Source: an uncultured Clostridia bacterium
GTDB taxonomy: Bacteria; Bacillota; Clostridia; Oscillospirales; Ruminococcaceae
Length of the DNA stretch: 40,030 bases
Direction of reading: 5' to 3'
Assembly (NCBI GenBank): GCA_947627205.1
Contig: CANQVE010000018.1
Coordinates: forward strand, 1 to 40,030
The notes beneath the pieces are model-generated. The model was not told where the DNA came from. It did not search any database and saw only the letters and a list, made by a program, of their open reading frames with translations. How positions within the stretch are numbered: the stretch's first letter is position 1; the number at the start of each line of letters is the position of its first letter. Made by a program: the position numbers and the translations under genes. Shown here one piece after another: positions 28,946-36,897 of the stretch.

Positions 28946-31432
28946 ATGAAACTTCTTCTAATCGACGGAAATAGTATAATGAACAGAGCGTTTTACGGGA
29001 TACGCCTGCTTTCAAACACAAAGGGCGTTCATACAAACGCTCTCACGGGCTTTCTGAACATCTATATGAAACTTCTGAAAGAAGAACAGCCCGACAGGGC
29101 AGCGGCGGCGTTTGACCTGAAAGCTCCGACATTCCGCCATAAAATGTACGAAGAATATAAGGCGGGACGGCATAAAATGCCCGATGAGCTCGCGGAGCAG
29201 ATGCCGATAATAAAGGATATACTGCGCGCCCTTGGCGTAAGCGTACTTGAAACAGAGGGCTATGAAGCCGACGACATAATCGGCACTCTTTCGAGAACTG
29301 CAAAGGAAAACGGCGCGGAGTGCATTATAAGCACGGGCGACCGCGACAGTTTCCAGCTCGTAAACGAAAAAGTAACGGTGCGCCTCGCGTCAAATAAAGA
29401 GGATGTAATCTACACTCCCGAAAAGATAGCGGAAGTTTATGGAGTAAAGCCCCTTGAAATGCTCGAAGTAAAAGCGCTTATGGGCGACAGCTCCGACAAT
29501 ATCCCCGGAGTAGCGGGAATAGGCGAAAAGACCGCGCTTTCTCTTATTTCAAAATATCATTCGGTCGAGTGGATATACGGACACCTTGACGAAATAGAAG
29601 CCTCAAAGTCCGTAAAAGCAAAGCTAGAAAGCGGAAAGGAAAGCGCATTTCTTTCGAGAAAGCTGGGCGAGATATGCCTTAATGCGCCTGTTTCGGAAAA
29701 TCTCGACGACTACAAATTCGGCGAGGGTGACAAGGCTCGGGCGGCGGGAATACTGCGCGAGCTTGAAATGAATTCGGCGCTCAAAAAACTAGGTCTTGAC
29801 GGGGAAAAGGCAAAGGCTGTAAAAATAGCGCCGAAAACGGAAAGCAAACCCGAAACCGCCGCAAGAGCGGATATTATTCCCGACAAAGAAGAGTATGACA
29901 AAGAGGCTCTGAATGTCTTGATTGAAAACGGAGAAATAGCGGTTTATCGCGGAAAAGAAATGTTAAGCGGCGAGCTTAAAGCTGTCCTCGAAAGTGACGA
30001 GCCAAAGCACACCGACAACGCCAAAGCCGTTTATGCAAAATGCCTTAAAGAGGGCATAGAGCTTAGAAACGTAACGTTTGACACAACGCTCGCGGCGTAT
30101 CTGCTCGACGTAAACGCAAAGGATTATGACATTTCGGGCTTGCTCGCAAAATATTCAGCGGACGATATAAGTATGCTCAATGTCATTCTCTACAGCAGGA
30201 TATGCTCTCTCGGAATGTTAAAAGTTTTGCGTGAGATAGAGATACCTCTTGCAGAGGTGCTGTCCTCCATGGAAAAAGAGGGAATTGCCACAGACTCGGA
30301 GAGCCTTAAAAAATTCGGAGATGAGATATTGCCGAAAATAAGCGGAATTGAAAAAGAAATTTATACTCTCGCAGGTCACGAATTTACCGTGGGAAGCCCT
30401 AAACAGCTCGGAAAAGTTTTATTTGAGGAGCTTGGTCTCCCGTCGGGAAAGAAGAGCAAAACAGGCTATTCGACAAATTCGGACGTATTGGAAGAAATCG
30501 TCGACAAGCACCCGATAGTGCAGAAAGTAATAGATTGGCGGAAACTTACGAAATTATACAACACTTATGTAAAAGGGCTTCTTGCAGCAGTTTCCGAGGA
30601 CGGGAGAATGTACACGACCTTTAAGCAGACCGAAACGCGCACGGGCAGAATTAGCTCCGCCGAGCCGAATATACAGAACATTCCCGTAAGAACGGAAATG
30701 GGCAGAGAATTCAGAAAGTTCTTTACGGCAGGGGAGGGGAAACTCCTTTGCGACGCAGATTACAGCCAGATAGAGCTTAGAGTTCTTGCGGCTCTTGCTG
30801 ACGACAAAACGATGATAAGGACGTTTGAGGAAAACCGCGATATTCATGCTGAAACTGCCTCTTCTGTATTCAACCAGCCGATAGAGTGGGTGGACGACGA
30901 TTTGAGGCGCAAGGCAAAAGCGGTAAATTTCGGGATAGTATACGGCATAGGCGCGTTTTCTCTGGCTAAAGACATAGGCTCGTCGCTTTCCGAAGCCAAG
31001 AAATATATAGACGATTATCTTGTGCATTTTTCGGGAGTCAAGACATATATGGAAAAGGTATGCGCGTCTGCCGAAGCCGACGGATATGCGGTTACCTTGT
31101 TCGGAAGACGGCGCTTTATCCCCGAGATACTTTCGCAGAATAAGACCGTAAAAGCCCTCGGAAAGCGCATAGCGATGAACACCCCCATTCAGGGAACAGC
31201 GGCGGATATAATAAAAATAGCCATGGTGAGGGTATATAAAAGGCTGAAAGCGGAATTGCCCGAAGCAAAGCTGATACTGCAGGTACACGACGAGCTTATA
31301 GTAGAAGCGCCTGAAGCTCTTGCGGACAAAGCGGCGAAAATTCTCAAAGAAGAAATGGAAAACGCCGTAAAACTATCCGTCCCTCTGCCCGCAGAAGCAA
31401 AGGTCGGAAAAACTTGGTTCGATGTACACTAA
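28946..31432 (+). CDS. polA: DNA polymerase I
   Basis: Repair and Okazaki-fragment polymerase, 828 residues, slightly short for the family. The N-terminal 5'-3' exonuclease (1-290) has the metal-binding motifs LLIDGNSIMNRAF, AAAFDLKAPTFRHKMYEEYK, YEADDIIGTL and KALMGDSSDNIPGVAGIGEK. The middle proofreading domain is shrunken and lacks the DEDD carboxylates, so proofreading is likely lost, as in many Firmicutes. The polymerase domain has motif A DADYSQIELRVLA, the O-helix RRKAKAVNFGIVYGIGA and motif C QVHDELIVEAPEA. It lies in the nadE operon, with the PAS gene 9 bases after. Confidence 0.97.
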   Translation: MKLLLIDGNSIMNRAFYGIRLLSNTKGVHTNALTGFLNIYMKLLKEEQPDRAAAAFDLKAPTFRHKMYEEYKAGRHKMPDELAEQMPIIKDILRALGVSVLETEGYEADDIIGTLSRTAKENGAECIISTGDRDSFQLVNEKVTVRLASNKEDVIYTPEKIAEVYGVKPLEMLEVKALMGDSSDNIPGVAGIGEKTALSLISKYHSVEWIYGHLDEIEASKSVKAKLESGKESAFLSRKLGEICLNAPVSENLDDYKFGEGDKARAAGILRELEMNSALKKLGLDGEKAKAVKIAPKTESKPETAARADIIPDKEEYDKEALNVLIENGEIAVYRGKEMLSGELKAVLESDEPKHTDNAKAVYAKCLKEGIELRNVTFDTTLAAYLLDVNAKDYDISGLLAKYSADDISMLNVILYSRICSLGMLKVLREIEIPLAEVLSSMEKEGIATDSESLKKFGDEILPKISGIEKEIYTLAGHEFTVGSPKQLGKVLFEELGLPSGKKSKTGYSTNSDVLEEIVDKHPIVQKVIDWRKLTKLYNTYVKGLLAAVSEDGRMYTTFKQTETRTGRISSAEPNIQNIPVRTEMGREFRKFFTAGEGKLLCDADYSQIELRVLAALADDKTMIRTFEENRDIHAETASSVFNQPIEWVDDDLRRKAKAVNFGIVYGIGAFSLAKDIGSSLSEAKKYIDDYLVHFSGVKTYMEKVCASAEADGYAVTLFGRRRFIPEILSQNKTVKALGKRIAMNTPIQGTAADIIKIAMVRVYKRLKAELPEAKLILQVHDELIVEAPEALADKAAKILKEEMENAVKLSVPLPAEAKVGKTWFDVH

Positions 31433-31441
31433 GGAGAATTT

Positions 31442-31795
31442 ATGCAGGACATTTATCTTTATTTCAAGAGCATTGTCGAGCAGGACAGGTGCGCCGTTGT
31501 TATCTGCGACATGAACGACATTATCATTTATATGAACCCCGCCGCGAAAGAGCGCTATAAAAAGCACGGCGACCTTATAGGCAAGAGCATTATGGACTGC
31601 CACAACGAGCGTTCCTGCCAAAAGATACGAGAAGTAGTCGAATGGTTTAAACAGAGCGCGGAAAACAACATTATGTTTACCTATCACAACCCCAAAGAAA
31701 ACAAAGATGTTTACATGATAGCGCTTCGCGATGACAATAAAAAGCTGATAGGTTATTACGAAAAGCACGAATACAGAACGCCCGAAATCGAATAA
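31442..31795 (+). CDS. Single-domain PAS protein
   Basis: A 117-residue protein made of one PAS fold: AVVICDMNDIIIYMNPAAKE, then LIGKSIMDCHNERSCQKIRE, then IALRDDNKKLIGYYEKHEYR. The DCHNERS segment resembles the PAS domain of DUF438-type and some heme- or redox-sensing proteins, where the His or Cys may bind a ligand; that is inference. There is no output domain, so it probably signals by partner binding. AAGGAG is 6 bases before the ATG, and it is translated from the polA operon. The structured element at 31796-31900 starts at the base after its stop codon. Confidence 0.85.
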   Translation: MQDIYLYFKSIVEQDRCAVVICDMNDIIIYMNPAAKERYKKHGDLIGKSIMDCHNERSCQKIREVVEWFKQSAENNIMFTYHNPKENKDVYMIALRDDNKKLIGYYEKHEYRTPEIE

Positions 31796-31900
31796 CAGAC
31801 TGTAGATAAAGCCCCATCTACGTTGTCAGCGTAACTGCGGCAGGCACAAAGCCTAGCCGCAGCCACGCTTCCTAGTATCTGGGACTTTCTCTACAGCCTG
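31796..31900 (-). ncRNA. Structured hairpin element, copy 2 (beside mazF)
   Basis: Same architecture as 2501-2613. Outer helix CAGACTGTAGA/TCTACAGCCTG, then AAAGCCCCA/TGGGACTTT, TAC/GTA, AGCGT/ACGCT, CTGCGGC/GCCGCAG and AGGC/GCCT. The TAG/CTA, TAC/GTA, AGCGT/ACGCT and CCC/GGG pairs replace different but complementary bases in copy 1. The A-C mismatch in the outer helix and the C-A mismatch in the second become G-U and U-G on the - strand, which argues that the RNA is leftward. On that strand it lies 3' of mazF, beyond the mazF terminator. Confidence 0.75.
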
Positions 31901-31928
31901 AAGCAGGACTTTTTATACAGTATGAGCG

Positions 31929-31954
31929 AATAATAAGCCCCCGCCGAAGCGAGG
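31929..31954 (-). terminator. Terminator after mazF
   Basis: On the - strand CCCTCGC-TTCG-GCGGGGG forms a tight tetraloop hairpin followed by CTTATTATT. Confidence 0.75.
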
Positions 31955-31964
31955 GTGTGAAAAA

Positions 31965-32306
31965 TTATAAACCGAGGCTTGTAGAGAGGGCGTTGTCCAC
32001 CTCATGCATAGACGCGCTGTCAAGCTCGCCCATTCGCTCTTTAAGGCGTCTTTTATCCAATGTACGGACCTGTTCCAACAGCACCACCGAGTCCTTTGCA
32101 AGCCCGCAGGAAGAACCCGTAACGGAAATGTGCGTTGGAAGCCCTGCTTTTTCCTTTCGGCTTGTGATAGCTGCGGCAATTACGGTCGGGCTGTGCTTGT
32201 TTCCGATATCGTTCTGAACGATAAGCACAGGTCTTATACCGCCTTGTTCCGAGCCGACAACGGGACTTAAGTCCGCATAATAGATCTCACCGCGTTTTAC
32301 TAACAT
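31965..32306 (-). CDS. mazF: MazF/NdoA-type endoribonuclease toxin
   Basis: A 113-residue member of the MazF/PemK family, which cleaves mRNA at short specific sites. Motifs: [51 protein letters not shown] and [16 protein letters not shown] carry the conserved catalytic Arg and Thr/Ser. ATG 32306 is chosen because AGGAGG lies 6 bases upstream. The antitoxin gene that usually precedes it (ndoAI/mazE) is absent: the next gene upstream is the divergent dGTPase. The antitoxin may be encoded elsewhere. It is monocistronic. Confidence 0.93.
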   Translation of the reverse strand: MLVKRGEIYYADLSPVVGSEQGGIRPVLIVQNDIGNKHSPTVIAAAITSRKEKAGLPTHISVTGSSCGLAKDSVVLLEQVRTLDKRRLKERMGELDSASMHEVDNALSTSLGL

Positions 32307-32402
32307 AAAAATTCCTCCTAAAAAGTTGATTTTTTGTTGTATTCGTATTATTGACATAAGGAAAATAATTATTCAGATTTTCGGAAAGTTGAGTGTGAAT
32401 TT

Positions 32403-33842
32403 ATGCTTAAATGGGAAAAACTTTTATGCTCCGAGCGCGAGCGCAGGAGCGCCTCTGAAAATACCCGCGATATACGCTCGGAGTTCAGAAAGGATTATCA
32501 CAGGATAATCGGGAGCGCGTCTTTCAGACTGCTCCAGGATAAAGCCCAGGTCTACCCGCTTTACAGAGGAGATTTTGTGAGGACAAGGCTCACTCATTCT
32601 CTCGAAGTAAGCTCCTTTGCGGGAAGCCTCGGAGATACCGTCTTTACGCGCCTTATTGAAGCGGGAAAGGCGGGCGTTGACGAAAGAGTAAGAGAAAACT
32701 GCTGTGATATTTTAGAGTGCGCGGGACTTGTCCATGACATAGGAAATCCGCCTTTCGGGCATTTCGGCGAGTTTTCTATCAGACAGTGGTTCAAGGATAA
32801 TTTGCAAAGACTGAAATTTAAGGGCATTCCTGCCTCCGAGCTTCTGACAGACGAGATGAAAGCGGACTTTTTAAACTTCGAGGGCAACGCCCAGGCTCTT
32901 AGAGTGCTTTCAAGACTGCATTGCCTTATGGATATGGAAACGGGAATGAACCTTACTTTCGCGCTTTTGAATACCATTGTCAAATATCCCGTAGGCTCGA
33001 CGGAGATAGACGCTTCTTGCGGAGATATATGCAAAAAGAAAATGGGGTATTATGTTTCCGAAAAGGAGCTTTTCGGGAAAATTACGGAAAAGACAGGAGC
33101 AACAGGCTGCAGATATCCGCTTACTTTCATTCTCGAAAGCGCGGACGATATTGCCTATAAGACCGCCGATATAGAGGACGCGGTAGAAAAGGGGCTTTTG
33201 TCGTATGACATCATTATCCGCGAGCTTCAGAGTGAGAAATATGTAAATAAATGCAAAAACAGTGACGAGCGAGAGGCTCTTTCGGACGCCGTAAATATGC
33301 TTATGAATTCGCGCGGTTCAGCCGAAAGGCTCCGCATGGATTCCCCCGACAAGGCGGCTGTTTCGAGGTGGATAATAAAACTTCAGACGAAAATGCTTTA
33401 TGCCGCGGCAGACGCATTCTGCGACAATTATGAAAGTATAATGAACGGCGAGTTCAGAACAGAGCTGCTTTCAAAATCTTCCGTCAGCGTTCTGTGTTTC
33501 GCTTTGGGGGATATTGCATACAGATATGCCTTTCGTTCCGACGGAATAATCAGAAGCGAGCTTTCCGAAAGCTCCGTCATTTCATTTTTGCTCGATAAGA
33601 TAACCTCCGCGGCGCTGTCGTTCGATACGGACGAAATGACTGTTTTTGACAGAGATATGATCGAAGTCTTGTCGAAAAATTTTCTCGAAATATGCCGAAG
33701 AGCCTGCGAGGGAAAAACGGATGCAGAGCAGTGCTATTACAGGCTTCTTTTCGCAACAGACTGTGTATGCAATATGACAGACAGATTTGCGAGAGAGTTT
33801 TTTCTTGAGCTTCAGGGTGTAAAAATTTCGCAAAATTATTGA
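32403..33842 (+). CDS. dgt: Deoxyguanosinetriphosphate triphosphohydrolase-like protein
   Basis: An HD-domain dNTP triphosphohydrolase, 479 residues, releasing triphosphate from dGTP or other dNTPs and so lowering the dNTP pool. Signatures: ARG-rich start (SERERRSASENTRDIRSEFR), DYHRIIGSASFRLLQDKAQV, RTRLTHSLEVSSFAG (His of the HD pair), LVHDIGNPPFGHFGE (second HD motif), FEGNAQALRVLSRL, and FILESADDIAYKTADIEDAV. The start is weakly supported by an untidy upstream site. A TTGACA at 32351-32356 has no good -10 partner. It is divergent from mazF; galM follows. Confidence 0.93.
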   Translation: MLKWEKLLCSERERRSASENTRDIRSEFRKDYHRIIGSASFRLLQDKAQVYPLYRGDFVRTRLTHSLEVSSFAGSLGDTVFTRLIEAGKAGVDERVRENCCDILECAGLVHDIGNPPFGHFGEFSIRQWFKDNLQRLKFKGIPASELLTDEMKADFLNFEGNAQALRVLSRLHCLMDMETGMNLTFALLNTIVKYPVGSTEIDASCGDICKKKMGYYVSEKELFGKITEKTGATGCRYPLTFILESADDIAYKTADIEDAVEKGLLSYDIIIRELQSEKYVNKCKNSDEREALSDAVNMLMNSRGSAERLRMDSPDKAAVSRWIIKLQTKMLYAAADAFCDNYESIMNGEFRTELLSKSSVSVLCFALGDIAYRYAFRSDGIIRSELSESSVISFLLDKITSAALSFDTDEMTVFDRDMIEVLSKNFLEICRRACEGKTDAEQCYYRLLFATDCVCNMTDRFAREFFLELQGVKISQNY

Positions 33843-33867
33843 CTTTATTTCTTAAATGTGATATGAT
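33839..33867 (+). promoter_or_regulatory. galM promoter
   Basis: TTGACT (33839-33844, overlapping the stop codon of the dgt gene), 17-base spacer, TATGAT (33862-33867). Confidence 0.75.
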
Positions 33868-33879
33868 TTAATTAGAGTT

Positions 33880-33898
33880 TTTCAAGCAATACTTGAAA
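33880..33898. promoter_or_regulatory. Inverted repeat in the galM leader
   Basis: TTTCAAG-CAATA-CTTGAAA is a perfect 7-base inverted repeat just after the expected transcription start. It could be a repressor operator; no regulator gene is adjacent. Confidence 0.45.
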
Positions 33899-33974
33899 TA
33901 AATTTCGGGCAGGCGGAGCCTTTTGAAATTCGGGCGCTGTTTTGTCTTAAAACAAATTACTTTGGAGGTTTTTT

Positions 33975-35009
33975 ATGAGTACCGAAATATCAAAATTTGG
34001 TTTTTTTCAGGGGTATAAATGCTTTCTTGCAACGCTTGCGAACAGAAGCGGTCTGTCCGTGAGCATAACGAATTTCGGCGCGGCAATTCAGTCGCTCACC
34101 GTTTTGGACAGAAACAGACAGCCTGTCGATGTTGTTCTGGGATATGGCTCGGTAGAGCAGTATGAAGCGGGAAACTCGGCGTTCGGCGCGACTGTCGGAA
34201 GATTTGCAAACCGTATCGGCGGCGCGAAGTTTACGCTCGGCGGGAGAACTTTTGAGCTGTCGAAAAATGACGGAAACAACACCCTCCACGGCGGAACGTT
34301 CGGTTTCGGAAAAAGAATGTGGACAATAGACGACATTGAGGACGGTCCCGAGCCTTATGTAACTTTCGGATACAAAAGCCCCGACGAAGAAGAAAACTTC
34401 CCCGGAAACCTTTATCTTAAAGCAAAATACACGCTTCTCCAGAACGGTCTGAAGATACAGTATTTCGGAAAATGCGACCAGGACACCATTTTAAACATAA
34501 CGAACCACGCATATTTCAACCTTAAAGGCGAGGGCGTGGGCGACATAAAAGACCACCTTATAAAGATAAACGCCGAGAAGTATACACCTGTTGACAGCGA
34601 GCTTATTCCTACGGGTGAGATAGCGGACGTTGCGGGAACGCCTTTTGATTTCCGCGAGCCGAAAACCATACGCACCGAAATGGATAACGGACGTCTGCCA
34701 AAGGGTTATGACCACAACTTCCTGCTCGGTATGACGCGCGAAATGCGGACGGCGGCTTATGCATACGAACCTACTCACGGAATTATCATGCAGATGGACA
34801 CCGATATGCCCGCTATGCAGTTCTATGTAGGCATAGGTCTTAATGAAGAGCCCGGGAAGAACGGTCATGTTTATCCTCAATACGGCGGATTTTGCTTTGA
34901 AAGTCAGTTCTGCCCCGACAGCCCGAACAAACCGCAGTTCCCGAGCTGTGTATTAAATGCCGACGAGGAAGTCTGCTTTACAACTACATACACATTCAGC
35001 GCAAAGTAA
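33975..35009 (+). CDS. galM: Aldose 1-epimerase (mutarotase)
   Basis: Interconverts alpha and beta anomers of galactose and other aldoses. A 344-residue, beta-rich fold of the usual length. Motifs: SITNFGAAIQSLTVLDR, GATVGRFANRIGGAKF, the substrate-binding NNTLHGG, NITNHAYFNL with the catalytic His, KGYDHNFLLG, and PAMQFYVG. A late glutamate in FCFESQFCPDSPN is the catalytic base. GGAGG lies 7 bases before the ATG. No other galactose genes are near, so it is probably a general sugar mutarotase. It converges on the hydrogenase operon through a double hairpin terminator. Confidence 0.95.
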   Translation: MSTEISKFGFFQGYKCFLATLANRSGLSVSITNFGAAIQSLTVLDRNRQPVDVVLGYGSVEQYEAGNSAFGATVGRFANRIGGAKFTLGGRTFELSKNDGNNTLHGGTFGFGKRMWTIDDIEDGPEPYVTFGYKSPDEEENFPGNLYLKAKYTLLQNGLKIQYFGKCDQDTILNITNHAYFNLKGEGVGDIKDHLIKINAEKYTPVDSELIPTGEIADVAGTPFDFREPKTIRTEMDNGRLPKGYDHNFLLGMTREMRTAAYAYEPTHGIIMQMDTDMPAMQFYVGIGLNEEPGKNGHVYPQYGGFCFESQFCPDSPNKPQFPSCVLNADEEVCFTTTYTFSAK

Positions 35010-35064
35010 TCAGAAAGCGTCTCCCCGAAACGAACAGTACGGGGAGGCAAATTATAATAAAACA

Positions 35065-35112
35065 GATAAAAAACTTTCTCCCCGAAACTTTCATTTCGGG
35101 GAGAATTTTTAT
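35065..35112. terminator. Bidirectional terminator between galM and hydA
   Basis: TTCTCCCCGAAA (35076-35087) pairs with TTTCGGGGAGAA (35094-35105), with TTTTTATT after it on the + strand and TTTTTTATCTG on the - strand. A second hairpin CTCCCCG/CGGGGAG (35021-35046) lies just upstream, without a T tract. Confidence 0.85.
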
Positions 35113-35118
35113 TATGCT

Positions 35119-36858
35119 TTAACGATAGAGCTTCTGCTCCTTATAGCTTGTATGAAGAACTTCGTGTGCCTTATGAGAATTAGGCTCGCCGAAGAACTCC
35201 TTGTAGAGCTTCTGAATATCGGGGTTCTCGTGAGAACGGCGGTGTTCGCATTTCTCGTCTATGCCGTAAAGAACTTTCGCTCTCTCTGCACGAATGTCGG
35301 TAAAGTTGCGTACCGAAGCGGGCTGGATTATCTGTCCGCCGCCGTTTACACATCCGCCCGGACAAGCCATGATCTCGATAAAGTCATAGCTTGCGTTGCC
35401 TGCCTTTACGTCCTTTAAGAGCTTCTTTGCGTTTGCAAGTCCGCTCGCTACGGCTACTCTTACGGTCTTTCCGCCGACTTCATAGGTAGCAGCCTTAACG
35501 CCCTCAACTCCGCGTACTTCCTTGAAATCAACGGGAGCGTCGTTGTTTTCGCCCGTGAGCTTCCATGCGGCTGTTCTGAGAGCCGCCTCCATAACTCCGC
35601 CCGTTGCGCCGAAGATAACTCCCGCGCCCGAATATCCTCCGAGAGGAGAATCTGCCTGCTCGTCGGGAAGCTCGTTGAACATAATTCCCGCTCTCTTTAT
35701 GAGATTTGCAAGCTCGCGTGTTGTTATAGCAATGTCAACATCGGGAACTCCGCCTGCGTTCTGGTCGTCTCTGCCTATTTCAAACTTCTTTGCCGTGCAG
35801 GGCATTACCGAAACACATACTATGTCTTCGGGGTTTCTGCCTTGCTTCTTTGCATAATATGTCTTTACGACAGCGCCGAACATCTGCTGCGGCGATTTGC
35901 AGGTAGAAAGGTTCGGAATAAACTCGGGGAAGTAGTTTTCGCAGTAGCGAACCCAGCCGGGACTGCACGATGTTATCATCGGGAGCGTTCCGCCGTTCTG
36001 AACTCTGTCCAGGAACTCGTGAGCTTCTTCCATTATGGTAAGGTCAGCAGAGAAGTTCGTGTCAAATACCTTGTCGAAGCCGAGCCTGCGCAGAGCCGCG
36101 ATCATCTTGCCCTCAACGTTTGTGCCGATCGGCAGACCGAACGCCTCGCCGAGAGAAGCGCGTACCGCAGGAGCCGCCTGAACAACAACGAGCTTTTCGG
36201 GATCAGCAATAGCCTCAAGCACCTTTGCAGTGTCGTCCTTTTCGCTGAGCGCGCCCGTAGGACAAGCCGTTATGCACTGTCCGCAGGAAACGCACGCAGT
36301 ATCGGCAAGATCCATATCGAACGCCGACGCTATCTGAGTAGCAAATCCGCGCTCGTTTGCGCCGATAACGCCTATGCCCTGTGTTACTCCGCATGCGGCA
36401 ACACAGCGTCTGCAAAGTATGCACTTCGAGTTGTCGCGGTACATATGCGCTGCGCTGTAATCTATTTCGGGCGTCGGGTTTTCGCCCTCGAATTTATGCG
36501 GATCAACTCCGTATTCGTTGCAAAGCTCATGAAGCTCGCAGTTTCCGCCGCGCGAACAGCTCAGACAGCTTATGTTGTGGTTGGAGAGGATAAGCTCGAG
36601 AGTTGTCCGTCTGCTTTCAACGACCTTAGGAGTATTTGTAAAGATCTCCATTCCCTCGTTTACGGGGTAAACGCACGAAGCAACGAGCGATCTTGCGCCC
36701 TTTACCTCAACAACGCAGATACGGCAGGCGCCGATCTCGTTTATATCCTTTAAATAGCACAGCGTCGGGATCTTTATGCCCGCGATCCTTGCCGCCTGGA
36801 GGATAGTAGAATCATCGGGAACCTGATATTCCGCGCCGTTTATTTTAATATTGACCAT
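35119..36858 (-). CDS. hydA: [FeFe] hydrogenase catalytic subunit, HydA (trimeric type)
   Basis: Hydrogen-producing subunit of an NAD- and ferredoxin-linked hydrogenase, 579 residues. The N-terminal [2Fe-2S] domain has Cys34, 45, 48 and 62. The His-ligated cluster is in NHNISCLSCSRGGNCELHEL, then two 4Fe-4S sites (CILCRRCVAAC and CVSCGQCITACP). The H-cluster domain has TSCSPGWVRYCENYFPEF, SVMPCTAKKFE and EIMACPGGCVNGGGQ, all intact. Start ATG 36858 is used with an AAAGGA site; an in-frame TTG six codons earlier is less likely. Last gene of hydCBA. The class is confident; whether the complex bifurcates electrons is inferred from its partners. Confidence 0.95.
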   Translation of the reverse strand: MVNIKINGAEYQVPDDSTILQAARIAGIKIPTLCYLKDINEIGACRICVVEVKGARSLVASCVYPVNEGMEIFTNTPKVVESRRTTLELILSNHNISCLSCSRGGNCELHELCNEYGVDPHKFEGENPTPEIDYSAAHMYRDNSKCILCRRCVAACGVTQGIGVIGANERGFATQIASAFDMDLADTACVSCGQCITACPTGALSEKDDTAKVLEAIADPEKLVVVQAAPAVRASLGEAFGLPIGTNVEGKMIAALRRLGFDKVFDTNFSADLTIMEEAHEFLDRVQNGGTLPMITSCSPGWVRYCENYFPEFIPNLSTCKSPQQMFGAVVKTYYAKKQGRNPEDIVCVSVMPCTAKKFEIGRDDQNAGGVPDVDIAITTRELANLIKRAGIMFNELPDEQADSPLGGYSGAGVIFGATGGVMEAALRTAAWKLTGENNDAPVDFKEVRGVEGVKAATYEVGGKTVRVAVASGLANAKKLLKDVKAGNASYDFIEIMACPGGCVNGGGQIIQPASVRNFTDIRAERAKVLYGIDEKCEHRRSHENPDIQKLYKEFFGEPNSHKAHEVLHTSYKEQKLYR

Positions 36859-36897
36859 CAGAATTTTTCCTTTCAATTCAATTTTAAATGGTTGGAA

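Noticed and set aside
32351-32374. Promoter for the dgt gene from TTGACA at 32351
   Set aside because: No acceptable -10 element at 16-18 bases.
36381-36753. Open frames on the + strand across hydA and hydB
   Set aside because: Basic, Arg/Ser-rich products typical of the complement of real genes; no start signals.
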